Source: VRUE01 sp044867645 (GTDB lineage: Bacteria; Actinomycetota; Thermoleophilia; Solirubrobacterales; 70-9). From it: 64,000 nucleotides of DNA. Every line of letters begins with the position of its first letter. Within the stretch, counting starts at the first letter, position 1. The stretch lies in the NCBI GenBank assembly GCA_044867645.1, contig JBIOVI010000037.1:1-64000 (forward strand), written 5' to 3'. A program made the position numbers and the translations under genes. The notes under the pieces are model-generated. The model worked only from the letters and a program-made list of their open reading frames with translations. It did not search any database and was not told the DNA's origin. Below, in pieces: positions 55,481 to 64,000 of this stretch.

Positions 55481-57010
55481 TTGAACGTGACTAATACGGC
55501 TAATTCTCTCAATCAGCTGAGCGGCAAGGAGGAGAAGCTGGATTGCTACTCCGGGCTGTACTCCGCTCGCGCCGAGGTACTGGAACCGGCGGACGTGGAC
55601 GAGCTGAGTGACATCTTCGCCGCTGCAAGAACGGCCGGGCGCCGAATTACGCTGCGCGCGGGCGCGCACTCCTTCGATGGACAGGCACTCGGCGAGGACC
55701 TGGTCGTCTCGATGGCTCGAATGAACGCGATCGAGGTCCTGCCGGACGAAAGGAAGATGCGAGTCGGGCCCGGCGCGACCTGGGGTGCGATCCTCGCGCA
55801 GCTCCAGCCGCTCGGCCTGGTGCCGGCGGTCACTGTCACCACGGAGCACGCGACGGCGGGCGGCACGCTGTCCGGCGATTGCCTCTCCCGGTTCTCGCCC
55901 TCCTACGGGAAGGAAGGCGAGTGGATCGAGGGCTTCGACCTGCTGACGACGGAGGGCGATCTTCTCCGCTGCACACCACCCGCCGAGGGCAGCGATCCGT
56001 CTACCTGGACAACGGAGGAGCGCGCGTTCTGCGGCGCGATCGGCGGGCTCGGCTACCTGGGGGCGGTGGTGTCGATCGCCTACCGCCTCCTCCCGGCCAA
56101 AGCCAGTGACGGAAAGATCGGAGTACGGACGATCGTGCGCAAGTTCGAGACCTTCGCCGATCTCGCCGCGGACCTCGTTCCAACCACCAAACGGACCCAC
56201 CTCGAGGACTCAAACCCCGACGACCCGGAGAAGCTGGACGCGATCTGGTCCGCTATCGGACCGCGCGGCAAGGAGACCCCAACCCTGCTCTTCTTCACCT
56301 CCACCTACACGGCGACCAGCGAGCGCCGGCGGATGGCGCTGCACCAGCCGAAGTTGCTGATCCGTGTCCTCGTCGAGTGGCTGATGAGGGTGTCATTCAT
56401 CTCGAAGATCTTCTGGCGCGTCTACTACCGCTTCGTGTTTCGCGACGGCGAGGAGTACATCGACGACATCGAGGGATTCGCCTTCTTCATGGACGGCAAT
56501 GCGCGGGCAAAGCACATCGGCAGGAGTCTCGGGTTCAGCATGCGAAACGTCCAGCAATCGTTTGTCGTCCCCAGCGATCCCGTCGCCGCGGGAGGCTGGG
56601 ATCAGGCCAAAGACGACCTCGTCGAGTGGCTCGACTTCGCACATGATTTCCTCCTGAAACGCAACCTCACCCCGACGCTCAACGACGTGCTGTTCCTACC
56701 GAAAGACTTGCCGTTCCTATTGTCCGCGAGCGCGGACAAAGCGGGCTTCGTGGTCAGCTACGCGTTCGAGACCTCGAACCGGCGCACGCTCCAGCGCGCG
56801 GAGGCTGCCTTCAGCGACCTCGCGGACGTGCTGTGGGAGAAATTTCAGGGGCGCGTCTACTTGGTGAAGAACGTGTTCGTCAAGCAGGAGACGCTGGCGA
56901 AGATGTACGGCGAGCACGCGGTCGAGTTCGTTCGGCTAAAGCAGCAGCTCGACCCCAAAGCACTGCTGCGAAACGACTTCCTCGAGCGGACCTTCGGCGA
57001 GTTGCTCTAG
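55481..57010 (+). CDS. FAD-dependent (PCMH-type) oxidoreductase
   Basis: 509 residues. FAD-binding RAGAHSFDGQALGEDLVVSM and VGPGATWGAILAQLQPLG, HATAGGTLSGDCLSRFSPSY; C-terminal cap with YRFVFRDGEEYIDDIEGF. Belongs to the VAO/PCMH superfamily (sugar-lactone or berberine-bridge-like oxidases). No His-Cys bicovalent pair is evident. Start TTG 55481 or GTG 55487. The 243 bp following it hold only a 39-codon open frame on the minus strand with no start, perhaps a gene remnant. Confidence 0.86.
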   Translation: MNVTNTANSLNQLSGKEEKLDCYSGLYSARAEVLEPADVDELSDIFAAARTAGRRITLRAGAHSFDGQALGEDLVVSMARMNAIEVLPDERKMRVGPGATWGAILAQLQPLGLVPAVTVTTEHATAGGTLSGDCLSRFSPSYGKEGEWIEGFDLLTTEGDLLRCTPPAEGSDPSTWTTEERAFCGAIGGLGYLGAVVSIAYRLLPAKASDGKIGVRTIVRKFETFADLAADLVPTTKRTHLEDSNPDDPEKLDAIWSAIGPRGKETPTLLFFTSTYTATSERRRMALHQPKLLIRVLVEWLMRVSFISKIFWRVYYRFVFRDGEEYIDDIEGFAFFMDGNARAKHIGRSLGFSMRNVQQSFVVPSDPVAAGGWDQAKDDLVEWLDFAHDFLLKRNLTPTLNDVLFLPKDLPFLLSASADKAGFVVSYAFETSNRRTLQRAEAAFSDLADVLWEKFQGRVYLVKNVFVKQETLAKMYGEHAVEFVRLKQQLDPKALLRNDFLERTFGELL

Positions 57011-57253
57011 CTACAGGGCATCGCGATTGACGATCAGAGTCTCCTTGATCTTGGCGTCGAACCGACCGGCGTCCTTCTTGGCAGTCTCGCCAGTGAAGTC
57101 GCGTGAGCGGTTTTTCGCCCCCGCATCTCGCTAGCGAATCGTCCAGCGGCCAGCCTTCCTCTCATGGACGCTCATTGACCTCTCCTCCTGCTCGGTTATG
57201 CCTTTGAAAGTTCGCTCGCTTCGCACGGCGCGTCTTCGCGGTACCTTCTGCCG

Positions 57254-57568
57254 ATGATTGACGAGAGCACGATCATCGAGGCAGGACGACGGATTTCCGC
57301 TGCAGCTCCAATGGCAAAGGTGATCCTGTTTGGCTCACATGCGCGAGGAGAAGCGGATCGCCAGAGCGACCTCGATCTGCTGGTGATAGAGCCCAAGGTG
57401 GAGAACGCAGCCGAAGAGTCGGTTCGGCTGCACCGACTCCTGAGGGGGCTTGGCGTACCTGCTGACATTGTCGTGGTCGACGAGGATCTTGCTCGTCGCC
57501 GCTCAATGGTTGCCGGCACGATGGTGGAGCGAGCGTTCCGCGAGGGCCGCGTTCTTGTCGACGCCTGA
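57254..57568 (+). CDS. MNT-type nucleotidyltransferase (antitoxin-like)
   Basis: 104 residues. GSHARGEADRQSDLDLLVIE is the minimal nucleotidyltransferase motif (GSxARG-x9-SDLD) with a third acidic in VPADIVVVDED. MNT proteins paired with HEPN proteins act in type VII toxin-antitoxin pairs, AMPylating the HEPN toxin. Its stop overlaps the HEPN frame. Confidence 0.88.
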   Translation: MIDESTIIEAGRRISAAAPMAKVILFGSHARGEADRQSDLDLLVIEPKVENAAEESVRLHRLLRGLGVPADIVVVDEDLARRRSMVAGTMVERAFREGRVLVDA

Positions 57569-57866
57569 GCATCGCGAGGTCGCAGGCCTGCTGCTCCAAA
57601 AGGCGCGTGAGGACTTCAGCGCCGCTCAGGTCTTGGTCGCGACCGAGGATCAGTCCGATCACGTCATTGGCTTCCATCTCCAGCAGGCCGTAGAGAAGGC
57701 GTTGAAGTCAGTTCTTGCCGAGCATGCGATTGAGATTCCTCGAACCCACGATTTGGGTTATCTCGTGGAGCTGCTCGGGAACTTCGAGATTGAGATACCG
57801 GAAGCAGTCACCTCGTCCGACTGCTCGGCGCGGTGCGCGCTACATCGATCGGATCGGCACCGATGA
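57555..57866 (+). pseudogene. HEPN-domain protein, C-terminally truncated
   Basis: Reads STPEHREVAGLLLQKAREDF, then HVIGFHLQQAVEKALKSVLA and IPRTHDLGYLVELLGN, the HEPN fold. After EAVTSSD the sequence changes to a short unrelated tail (CSARCALHRSDRHR), where members continue for about 30 residues ending in an aRY-type motif. The missing end and the abrupt junction near 57826 indicate a deletion. TTG 57555 is the start. Confidence 0.72.
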
Positions 57867-57999
57867 AAACCTCCGCCTCGAGCCCCTCTATCTCCGCCAG
57901 CTCTGCGGCGACCGCCGCCTCTAGATGCTCGCCTTCATCGAAGGCTTCGACGCGCTTGAGCCCCCTGTCGCGAGCGCGGGTGACGACGAACTGCCTCAC
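57808..57999 (-). pseudogene. Truncated small protein of a conserved actinobacterial type
   Basis: MRQFVVTRARDRGLKRVEAF then DEGEHLEAAVAAELAEIEG and AEVFIGADPIDVARTA look like the N-terminal part of a small conserved protein family whose usual end (xTHSxYF) is missing. It runs into the end of the HEPN frame in the opposite direction. Its stop side and HEPN's end meet at the same junction. Confidence 0.45.
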
Positions 58000-58182
58000 C
58001 GCGCGCCTCCAAGGGTGTGCGCTTCCGACTTTACATCCGAGCTGTGCACTGTGCTGGTCCGGCTTTACGGCCTTAAGGAGCCACCCCAGGCGTGAGGGCT
58101 TCGCACTTTTCGCAGGGCCGCCGAGGCGGAACCCTCCCGATGGCCATGCGATCTTCCGAGATTTCGCGGTGGGGCGATGGAA

Positions 58183-58255
58183 AGCGGACGACGGGTCTCG
58201 AACCCGCGACCTCGAGCTTGGGAAGCTCGCGCTCTACCAGCTGAGCTACGTCCGC
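58183..58255 (-). tRNA. tRNA-Gly (CCC)
   Basis: Minus strand: acceptor GCGGACG/CGTCCGC, D arm AGCTCAGCTGGTAGAGC, anticodon stem CGAGC/GCTCG with loop TTCCCAA (anticodon CCC), T arm GCGGGTTCGAGACCCGT. No CCA encoded. The 180 bp between it and the truncated small protein at 57999 carry no supported gene. Confidence 0.95.
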
Positions 58256-58312
58256 GTCAGGGCCTGATTCTACGGTCAGTCGGGAAAGCGCGAGGGCTAG
58301 TGTTCGCTGCCC

Positions 58313-58834
58313 GTGAGCGCTCGCGCCTTCCTTGCCACCCTTGCCGTCCTCGCTGTGATCGGCCTGCTCGGCTTCGGCCTGCTGAGCAAGGGCGCGACCA
58401 AGATCGCCGTCGGCGAGCCGGTCCCGGATCGGGAGTTGCCGGTACTCGGCGGTCCCGGGCGTGGCGCGATCGCCGACTACCGGGGCCAATGGGTCCTCGT
58501 CAACCTCTGGGCCTCCTGGTGCACCCCCTGCCGGCAGGAGGCACCCGAGCTGGAGCGCTTCGCTCGCCGCTACCGACAGCGCGACCTGAACGTGCTGGGG
58601 ATCAACGTGCAGGACAACAGCGACGACGCGCTCTCCTTCCTGCACGACTACCAGGTTGGCTATCCGCAGCTGCGTTCGGTGGGCGACGAGCGCAGCGAAG
58701 CCTTTGGCTCCACCGGCGTCCCCGAGAACTTCCTCGTCGACCCGCGCGGCCGTCTGGCGCTGATCTGGCGCGGGCCGGTCGACGAGGAATTCCTGCAACA
58801 GCGCGTCGCACCGCTCGTCGAGGGCCGGCAATGA
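58313..58834 (+). CDS. ccmG: CcmG/TlpA-type thiol-disulfide oxidoreductase
   Basis: 173 residues. TM anchor (FLATLAVLAVIGLLGFGLLS), then a thioredoxin fold with WASWCTPCRQEAP and the cis-Pro TGVPENFLVD. Delivers reductant to apocytochrome c. GTG 58313. Overlaps ccmH by 4 bp. Confidence 0.9.
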   Translation: MSARAFLATLAVLAVIGLLGFGLLSKGATKIAVGEPVPDRELPVLGGPGRGAIADYRGQWVLVNLWASWCTPCRQEAPELERFARRYRQRDLNVLGINVQDNSDDALSFLHDYQVGYPQLRSVGDERSEAFGSTGVPENFLVDPRGRLALIWRGPVDEEFLQQRVAPLVEGRQ

Positions 58835-59292
58835 GGCTGTTGACGGCTGCGCTCGCGCTGGTCCTGCTCTCGATCCCGGCTCTCTCGGCGGCGGCTCCCC
58901 AAACGAGCATCGCCGACGTCGAAGACGAGGTGATGTGCCCGATCTGCGGAACCCTGCTGGAGCTGGCGGAATCGCCGCAGGCGCAACGCGAGCGAGTCTT
59001 CGTCAAGCGCCTGATCGCCGAAGGCAAGACCAAGGACGAGATCAAGGACGCGCTTGTCGCCGAGTACGGCCGGGGGGTTCTCGCACTGCCGAGCGGGTCG
59101 GGTTTCGACCTCTCCGCCTACTTGGTCCCGGCGATCGCCTTCGCGGTTGCTGCGCTAGCGCTGGCACTGGGCGTGCGCCGCTGGCGTCGTGCCGGAGAGC
59201 CACCCGGGCCCGGAGGCTCCGCCGCTACGAGAGGACCGCAGGGCGAAGAGGCCGAGCGACTCGAGACCGACCTGGCGCGCTACGACCTGTAG
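58831..59292 (+). CDS. ccmH: CcmH cytochrome c maturation protein
   Basis: 153 residues. Signal/TM at the start (LLTAALALVLLSIPALSAAA), conserved VMCPICGTLLELAESPQA thiol motif, RLIAEGKTKDEIKDALVAEY, then a second TM (LVPAIAFAVAALALALGVRR). Reduces apocytochrome c thiols. Coupled to ccmG by ATGA. No ccmI follows. Confidence 0.92.
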   Translation: MRLLTAALALVLLSIPALSAAAPQTSIADVEDEVMCPICGTLLELAESPQAQRERVFVKRLIAEGKTKDEIKDALVAEYGRGVLALPSGSGFDLSAYLVPAIAFAVAALALALGVRRWRRAGEPPGPGGSAATRGPQGEEAERLETDLARYDL

Positions 59293-59302
59293 ACGCACGG
59301 GG

Positions 59303-59917
59303 TCAGTTCTGGATCACCAGTCCGCTGACCGATATCGGCAGGTTCCGAGGCTCCGACGGCCCGATGCAGGCGATCGTCGAGTCAGCCAGCGTGAGCAGTG
59401 CCCGCAGCGAGTGCTCGTCTCGCAGCGGCGGGCCTTCGATCACGACCAGCTCGTAAGCCGCCCGGAGGCCCGCCAGCGCCGAGGCGAAAGCATCGGAGGC
59501 CAGTAGCCGCGGGCCCTCGGCGGAGGGCCGTCCGGCCACCACGCAAACCAGCGGCTCGGTCGCATCGGCCGAGCCCGGGCCCGCGAGGACGACCGGGTTG
59601 AGGATGCCCTCGGCCTCTATCCCTCCCCGCAGGTACTCATGCAGGCCGGGGGCCCGGGACAGCCCGAGCGCGTCGGCCAGCCCGGGGTCGACCAGGTCGC
59701 ACTCGAGCAGCGCCGTGCGTGTCCCGGTCGCCGCCGCGGTCGCCGCGAGCCCGACCGCGACCTCTCGCCGGCGAGCGGCGGCGCCGGTCATCAGCACCGT
59801 GCGCGCGCCCGGCAACTCACCCAGCAGCCCGCCGAACGCATCCAGGTCGCAGCGGCGCAGCGTCCCTGTCCGCAGGTCGGACGACGAGCGGGCCGGGATC
59901 TCCGCCAGGACCTTCAC
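59303..59917 (-). CDS. CpsD/MinD-like protein lacking a functional P-loop
   Basis: 204 residues. LLECDLVDPGLADALGL corresponds to the Walker A' (LxDxDxRxPxxH) and VVIEGPPLRDEHSLRALL to Walker B (DxPP) of CpsD/CapB tyrosine-kinase-like ATPases. The Walker A position reads TGAAARRREVAVGLAA instead of GxxxxGKT, so the catalytic Lys-Thr is absent. Probably a pseudo-ATPase in a polysaccharide or partition context. Overlaps argS by 4 bp. Confidence 0.7.
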   Translation of the reverse strand: MKVLAEIPARSSSDLRTGTLRRCDLDAFGGLLGELPGARTVLMTGAAARRREVAVGLAATAAATGTRTALLECDLVDPGLADALGLSRAPGLHEYLRGGIEAEGILNPVVLAGPGSADATEPLVCVVAGRPSAEGPRLLASDAFASALAGLRAAYELVVIEGPPLRDEHSLRALLTLADSTIACIGPSEPRNLPISVSGLVIQN

Positions 59918-61548
59918 ATCCGTTCGGGGGCCGAGATGCCCAGCAGTCCCAACGACTCGGCGATGGTCCGCTGCGCGAGTCGGCAGAGCCCCAATCGAGA
60001 CTGCTCGACCCCTTCCCCCTCAGCGCCCACGACCTGGCAATCGCGGTAGAAGGCGTGGAAGTCGGCCGCGACAGCGGTCGAGTAGGCGCAGATGCGATGG
60101 GGGGCGCGCCGCTCCGCCGCCTCGCGCACCTCGTCGGGGAACTCGAGCAAGCGCTTGATCAGGTTCCGCTCGGCAGGCTCAAGCGGCGTCCCCGGGGTCG
60201 GCACACCGGCTTCCCCCGCCTCACCGCCGGCTTTGCGCAGGATGCTGGCGATGCGCGCGTGCGCGTACTGGACGTAGTAGACGGGGTTGTCGCTGGACTC
60301 CTGCCGGGCCAGCTCCAGGTCGAGGTCGACCGTGGTGTCGTGACTGCGCCAGAGCATGAACCAGCGGGCCGCGTCGACGCCGATGTCGTCGATCAGCTCG
60401 TCAAGCGAGATGAAGTCGCCGCTGCGCTTGGACATCTGCGCCCGCTCCCCCGATTCGACGATGTGGACGAGACGCATGATCAGCGCCTCCAGCACTTCTG
60501 GGTCCGCCCCGACGGCGGCGATCGCAGCCCGCACTCGCGGCGCGTAGCCATGGTGATCGGCGCCGAGCACGTCGATCAGGCGCTCGAATCCCCGCTCCAG
60601 CTTGTCCCGGTGGTAGGCCACGTCGGCGGCGAGGTAGGTCGGTTCGCCATCGGCGCGGACCAAGACCCGATCCTTGTCGTCGCCGAAGTCGGTACTGCGC
60701 AACCAGAGCGCGCCGTCGCTCCTATAGGTGTGGCCGCGCTGCTCGAGACGGGTCAGAGCAGCCTCGACCTCGCCGTTCGAGTAGAGACTGCGCTCGGAGA
60801 ACCAGTTGTCGAAGCGGACCCCGAAACGGTCGAGCGTTTCGCGCACTCCCTCGAGAACCAGCTCGACCCCGCGCCGGCCGACCGCCTCGGTGTCGGCGGG
60901 GTCCACGCCCTCCGCCCGCAGACGCTCGGCGAGGTCGGTGACGTATTGGCCCTCATACCCTTCCTCGGGTGGCGCGGCGCCGGTCATCCGGGCGGCGATC
61001 GAGGCGGCGAAGCGCTGCACCTGCCCGCCCGCGTCGTTGACGTAATACTCGCGCTCGACCTCATGTCCGACCGCTTCCAGGAGCCGGACCAGCGCGTCCC
61101 CGTATGCGGCGTGGCGGCCACCCCCGACGTGCAGAGGGCCGGTCGGGTTGGCGGACACGAACTCGACCAGAATTCGCTCCGGGGACTCGATCGGGGTTGG
61201 TCCGAGACTTTGGCCGGCGTCCGCGAGCCTGGCCATCGCGCGCCGGTACCAGGCGTCCGAGAGGAAGAGGTTGACGAAGCCGGGGCCAGCCACCTCGACC
61301 CGATCGACGTTGCCCTCGGCCCCCAGCTCGCGCTCTAGTTCGGCGCAGAGCCGGGTCGCGACGTCACGCGGGCCTTCGCCCAGCGGGGCGGCGAGCAGCA
61401 TCGCCGCATTGGAGCTGTAGTCGCCCAGCTCCGGCTTTGGGGGACGGTCGAGCGTCGGCTCCGGACCGGTCGCCTCACCGTCCCGAAGCGCCCGGGCCGC
61501 CCGCTGGACGGCGGCGCGCAGCTCGGCTATCGAGTCGGTAGCAGGCAC
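59914..61548 (-). CDS. argS: Arginyl-tRNA synthetase
   Basis: 544 residues. N-terminal Add-1 domain (FVNLFLSDAWYRR), HIGH variant NPTGPLHVGGGRHA, KMSKS variant AQMSKRSGDF, DALRx-type anticodon-binding C-terminal domain ending LLGISAPERM. The start GTG 61548 begins the conserved domain; longer frames upstream are antisense to the next gene. Confidence 0.96.
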   Translation of the reverse strand: MPATDSIAELRAAVQRAARALRDGEATGPEPTLDRPPKPELGDYSSNAAMLLAAPLGEGPRDVATRLCAELERELGAEGNVDRVEVAGPGFVNLFLSDAWYRRAMARLADAGQSLGPTPIESPERILVEFVSANPTGPLHVGGGRHAAYGDALVRLLEAVGHEVEREYYVNDAGGQVQRFAASIAARMTGAAPPEEGYEGQYVTDLAERLRAEGVDPADTEAVGRRGVELVLEGVRETLDRFGVRFDNWFSERSLYSNGEVEAALTRLEQRGHTYRSDGALWLRSTDFGDDKDRVLVRADGEPTYLAADVAYHRDKLERGFERLIDVLGADHHGYAPRVRAAIAAVGADPEVLEALIMRLVHIVESGERAQMSKRSGDFISLDELIDDIGVDAARWFMLWRSHDTTVDLDLELARQESSDNPVYYVQYAHARIASILRKAGGEAGEAGVPTPGTPLEPAERNLIKRLLEFPDEVREAAERRAPHRICAYSTAVAADFHAFYRDCQVVGAEGEGVEQSRLGLCRLAQRTIAESLGLLGISAPERM

Positions 61549-61572
61549 AGCCCCATCGTATGAGGCAACGGG

Positions 61573-62337
61573 ATGCGGGGTACGCTGGCCGCCGTGCGCG
61601 TAGCCGCGATCAGCGACATCCACGCCAACCTGCCCGCGCTCGAGGCCGTTCTCGAGGCAATCGACGCGATCGAGGTCGATGAGGTCTGGTGCCTCGGGGA
61701 CGTGGTCGGCTACGGCGCCGAGCCCGACGAGTGCGCCGATTTGGTGCGCGAGCGCTGCGCTCTGTGCCTGGTCGGCAACCACGACCTCGCGGTGCTCGAT
61801 GCCCTCGACGTGGCTTCGTTCTCCGAGGCGGCGGCCGAGGCGGTCACCTGGACGAGGGGCAACGTCGCCGAGCGGACGCTCGAGTTGCTGCGCGAGCTGG
61901 AGCCCTCCGCCCGGCGGGATGGGGTCGCCCTCTTCCACGCTTCCCCGCGCGACCCGATTTGGGAGTACGTGCTCTCATTCGAGCAGGCGGACGCCTGCAT
62001 GGAGGTCCAGCCCGAGCGGCTCACCCTGATCGGACACTCGCACGTCTCGCTCTTCTTCACGCGCCCCTCTGGCGAGGGGAAGAGGCACGACGTCCGCGGT
62101 GCCCAGTCGAGCGACGACACCCTGCTCGACCTCGGCGAGGGCTGCTGGCTGGTCAATCCGGGCAGCGTCGGCCAGCCGCGCGACGGCGATCCACGTGCGG
62201 CCTGGCTGGAGCTCGACATAGACGAGCAGACCGCGCGCTTTCACCGCGTTGATTACGACATCGATCGGGCGGCCGCATCGATCGCCGCCGCCGGGCTGCC
62301 ACACCGGCTCGCCGACCGGCTCCATGTCGGCTCATGA
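61573..62337 (+). CDS. Metallophosphoesterase (YfcE-like)
   Basis: 254 residues. AAISDIHANLPALEAVL, WCLGDVVGYGAEP, CLVGNHDLAVLD, VALFHASPRDP and LIGHSHVSLFF: all five metal blocks. ATG 61573 has GAGG 7 nt upstream; GTG 61594 is closer to the fold. Divergent from argS. Cytosolic phosphodiesterase, substrate unknown. Confidence 0.9.
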   Translation: MRGTLAAVRVAAISDIHANLPALEAVLEAIDAIEVDEVWCLGDVVGYGAEPDECADLVRERCALCLVGNHDLAVLDALDVASFSEAAAEAVTWTRGNVAERTLELLRELEPSARRDGVALFHASPRDPIWEYVLSFEQADACMEVQPERLTLIGHSHVSLFFTRPSGEGKRHDVRGAQSSDDTLLDLGEGCWLVNPGSVGQPRDGDPRAAWLELDIDEQTARFHRVDYDIDRAAASIAAAGLPHRLADRLHVGS

Positions 62338-62390
62338 CGCTCAGTTGCAGGGCAAATCCGCCCCGGAGACCGTTCTCTAGACTCGGCCTG

Positions 62391-62972
62391 GTGCCTCGCT
62401 TGCCCGCTCCCCTGCTCGCCTTTGCACTGGTCGTCTCCGCCCTCACCCTGACTTCGTGCGGCGGCGAGGACGCTCGACTTCTGCCCGGCGAGACGGCGCG
62501 GGAGATCACCGCCAACCTCGACACGGTCCAGCAGCTCTCCGACGAAGGCGATTGCGTCGGGGCCGAAAGCGCCGCCCAGCAGGTCGGCGAACAGATCGAA
62601 GCGCTCGCGGGCGTCGACGCGAGGCTGAAGCGTGGACTTGAAGTGGGTGCGACGCGGCTCAACGAAGTGATCGCCACCTGCGAAGAAGCGACGAGCGAAG
62701 CGATCTCCCCCGCGGTGGTCCCCAGCGAAACCGAAAGCAGCGAAGAAGCTCCAGAGGAAAAGAAGGGGAAGAAGGAAAAGGAGAAGCCGAAGGAAGAAAA
62801 GCCCGCGCCGCCGGAAACGCCAGCTGCTCCACCCTCGCTGCCACCGCAGGCGAAAGGCGAAGGGAAAGGCCTCGAAGATGAAGGCGGGCCGCCTGCCAGC
62901 GACGAAGAAAGCTCCGAGGAAGGCCCCTCCGGCGGAGTTGGCCCCGGTGCCCCAGCCGGCGAAGGCGAATGA
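62391..62972 (+). CDS. Lipoprotein with charged low-complexity tail
   Basis: 193 residues. Lipobox TLTSC after APLLAFALVVSALTL. A helical domain follows with one further Cys pair (GDCVGAESA, IATCEEA), then a Lys/Glu/Pro-rich disordered tail. GTG 62391 gives a proper lipoprotein leader; ATG 62334, overlapping the upstream stop, is the alternative. Its stop overlaps the kinase start, so both may act together. Confidence 0.72.
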   Translation: MPRLPAPLLAFALVVSALTLTSCGGEDARLLPGETAREITANLDTVQQLSDEGDCVGAESAAQQVGEQIEALAGVDARLKRGLEVGATRLNEVIATCEEATSEAISPAVVPSETESSEEAPEEKKGKKEKEKPKEEKPAPPETPAAPPSLPPQAKGEGKGLEDEGGPPASDEESSEEGPSGGVGPGAPAGEGE

Positions 62973-64000
62973 TGGAGGCGGGAACTCTCTCCGGTCGTTA
63001 CGAACTGGGCGACCGGCTCGGCTCGGGCGGAATGTCCAACGTCTATCGCGCCACCGATCTGATCCTCGAGCGCACCGTCGCGGTCAAGATCCTCGCCGAG
63101 CACCTCTCCGACGACGAGCGCTTCGTCGCCCGCTTCCGCCGCGAGGCGCTGGCGGTCGCCAAGCTGATTCACCCCAACATCGTCCAGGTCTACGACACCG
63201 GCATCGACGAGGGGCGCCACTACATCGTCATGGAGTACGTCGAGGGCCGCTCCGGGGCACAGATCCTGCAACGGCAGGGAGCGCTCGAGCCCGAGACCGC
63301 CGCGGAGGGGGGGATCCAGGCCTGCGCAGGCCTCGACTACGCCCACCGGCGCGGGATCATCCATCGCGACGTCAAGCCCGGCAACCTGATGATCGTCGGC
63401 GGTCCCGTCGGCGGCGGCGCGATGACCGTGAAACTGACCGATTTCGGGATCGCCCGGGCGATCGAACAGACTCGGATCACCCAGGTCGGCTCGGTGGTCG
63501 GAACCGCCGCCTACCTGGCGCCGGAGCAGGTACGCGGCGAGGAGGCCACCCCGGCGACCGACGTCTACGCGCTCGGCGTCGTCCTCTATCAATTCCTCAC
63601 CGGTAGGTTGCCGTACGAGGGATCGAGCCTCGCCGAGCTCGCGGTGCGTCAGCAGAACGAGCAGCCGCTCGCGCCCAGCACCTACAACGACGCGGTGCCG
63701 GAGCCCCTCGGCGGCGCCGTTCTGCGCGCCCTGGAAGGCGACACGGCGAGGCGCTACGCCAGCGCCGACGAGCTGGCCGGCGGCCTGCAGCTGGGCCTGC
63801 AGGGCGAGAACGTGACCTTGCCGCCCGACGAGGGGACGACCCACCTCCTCGAGGAAGAGGCCAAGACGCGGCGGCTCGAACAGACCGAGCGCACCGAGCT
63901 CCGCCCCGCCTCGCCGAGCCGGCGTCCGGAGCCGCGCATGCCACCGCCAGTCCCACCGCGACCAGCTGCGCCGGGCCCGGTCGCGGCGCCGAGGCGAGGC
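62969..64000 (+). CDS. Ser/Thr protein kinase, 3' end outside the window
   Basis: The frame runs open to position 64000; the first 344 residues are present. Complete PknB-type kinase domain: GDRLGSGGMSNVYRA (Gly loop), VAVKIL, HRDVKPGNLM, TDFGIARA, GTAAYLAPEQ. A Pro/Arg-rich juxtamembrane stretch starts after residue 270; the TM and extracellular part must follow outside. ATG 62969 overlaps the lipoprotein stop (ATGA). Confidence 0.93.
   Translation, partial: MMEAGTLSGRYELGDRLGSGGMSNVYRATDLILERTVAVKILAEHLSDDERFVARFRREALAVAKLIHPNIVQVYDTGIDEGRHYIVMEYVEGRSGAQILQRQGALEPETAAEGGIQACAGLDYAHRRGIIHRDVKPGNLMIVGGPVGGGAMTVKLTDFGIARAIEQTRITQVGSVVGTAAYLAPEQVRGEEATPATDVYALGVVLYQFLTGRLPYEGSSLAELAVRQQNEQPLAPSTYNDAVPEPLGGAVLRALEGDTARRYASADELAGGLQLGLQGENVTLPPDEGTTHLLEEEAKTRRLEQTERTELRPASPSRRPEPRMPPPVPPRPAAPGPVAAPRRG

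Overview
The window is high-GC, gene-dense DNA with many GTG and TTG starts and frequent 1-8 nt gene overlaps. Gene content suggests a deep-branching actinobacterium, probably class Thermoleophilia (Solirubrobacterales-like). The support is a LexA gene with an actinobacterial-type SOS box, an RlpA-family gene behind a c-di-AMP (ydaO) riboswitch, an alkB-rubredoxin-tetR operon, several secreted Ala/Gly-rich proteins of unknown function, and a cytochrome c maturation System I (CcmE/F/G/H), which most actinobacteria lack. The taxonomic call is inference.

Layout. 0-9 kb is core genome: the end of a YyaL-like protein, an MMPL transporter, glnA with 11-bp-phased operator-like repeats upstream, a cysteine-free AhpD-fold protein, two secreted proteins, the riboswitch, RNase P RNA, an SDR, lexA and tRNA-Leu(GAG). 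9.0-18.7 kb is a genomic island inserted in that tRNA. It is bounded by perfect 118-bp direct repeats, with a frameshifted tyrosine integrase at the left end and a VapBC pair at the right end. Its cargo is one compact minus-strand operon (17281 to 10981): metallophosphoesterase with a C-terminal adaptor-like tail, GASH-like helical protein, two TRAFAC-type GTPases and a GAP1-N1 protein. This matches the GTPase-centred conflict systems predicted computationally by Aravind and colleagues. The family is known from bioinformatics; I know of no experimental characterisation of this architecture. It is the most interesting system in the window.

18.7-34 kb: a secreted protein fused in frame to a decayed antitoxin, an acyl-CoA synthetase, a three-gene operon of SipW-like exported proteins, a cupin/beta-propeller protein and assorted metabolic genes (2-hydroxyacid dehydrogenase, DUF2252, methyltransferase, CYTH, Dtd, hydrolase, HesB-like, a frameshifted GNAT). 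The alkane hydroxylase operon follows, with a clear operator palindrome. 34-42 kb: SecG, CcmF/CcmE, an SDR, a glycosyltransferase and a 997-residue secreted protein. 42-52 kb: CorA and an extended kdp locus with gene order (26-aa ORF)-F-A-C-B-D(sensor only)-usp, fed by a separate KdpE and histidine kinase, so KdpD is split in two. 52-64 kb: a cyclase/AAA/TPR regulator, an FAD oxidase, a decayed MNT/HEPN pair, tRNA-Gly(CCC), CcmG/CcmH, a P-loop-less CpsD-like protein, argS, a phosphodiesterase, a lipoprotein and a Ser/Thr kinase that runs off the end.

Functional themes are potassium and osmotic/wall homeostasis (kdp, CorA, c-di-AMP riboswitch, RlpA), cytochrome c assembly split over two loci, alkane oxidation, and island-borne defence. 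All domain names come from reading motifs by eye; no database search was possible.
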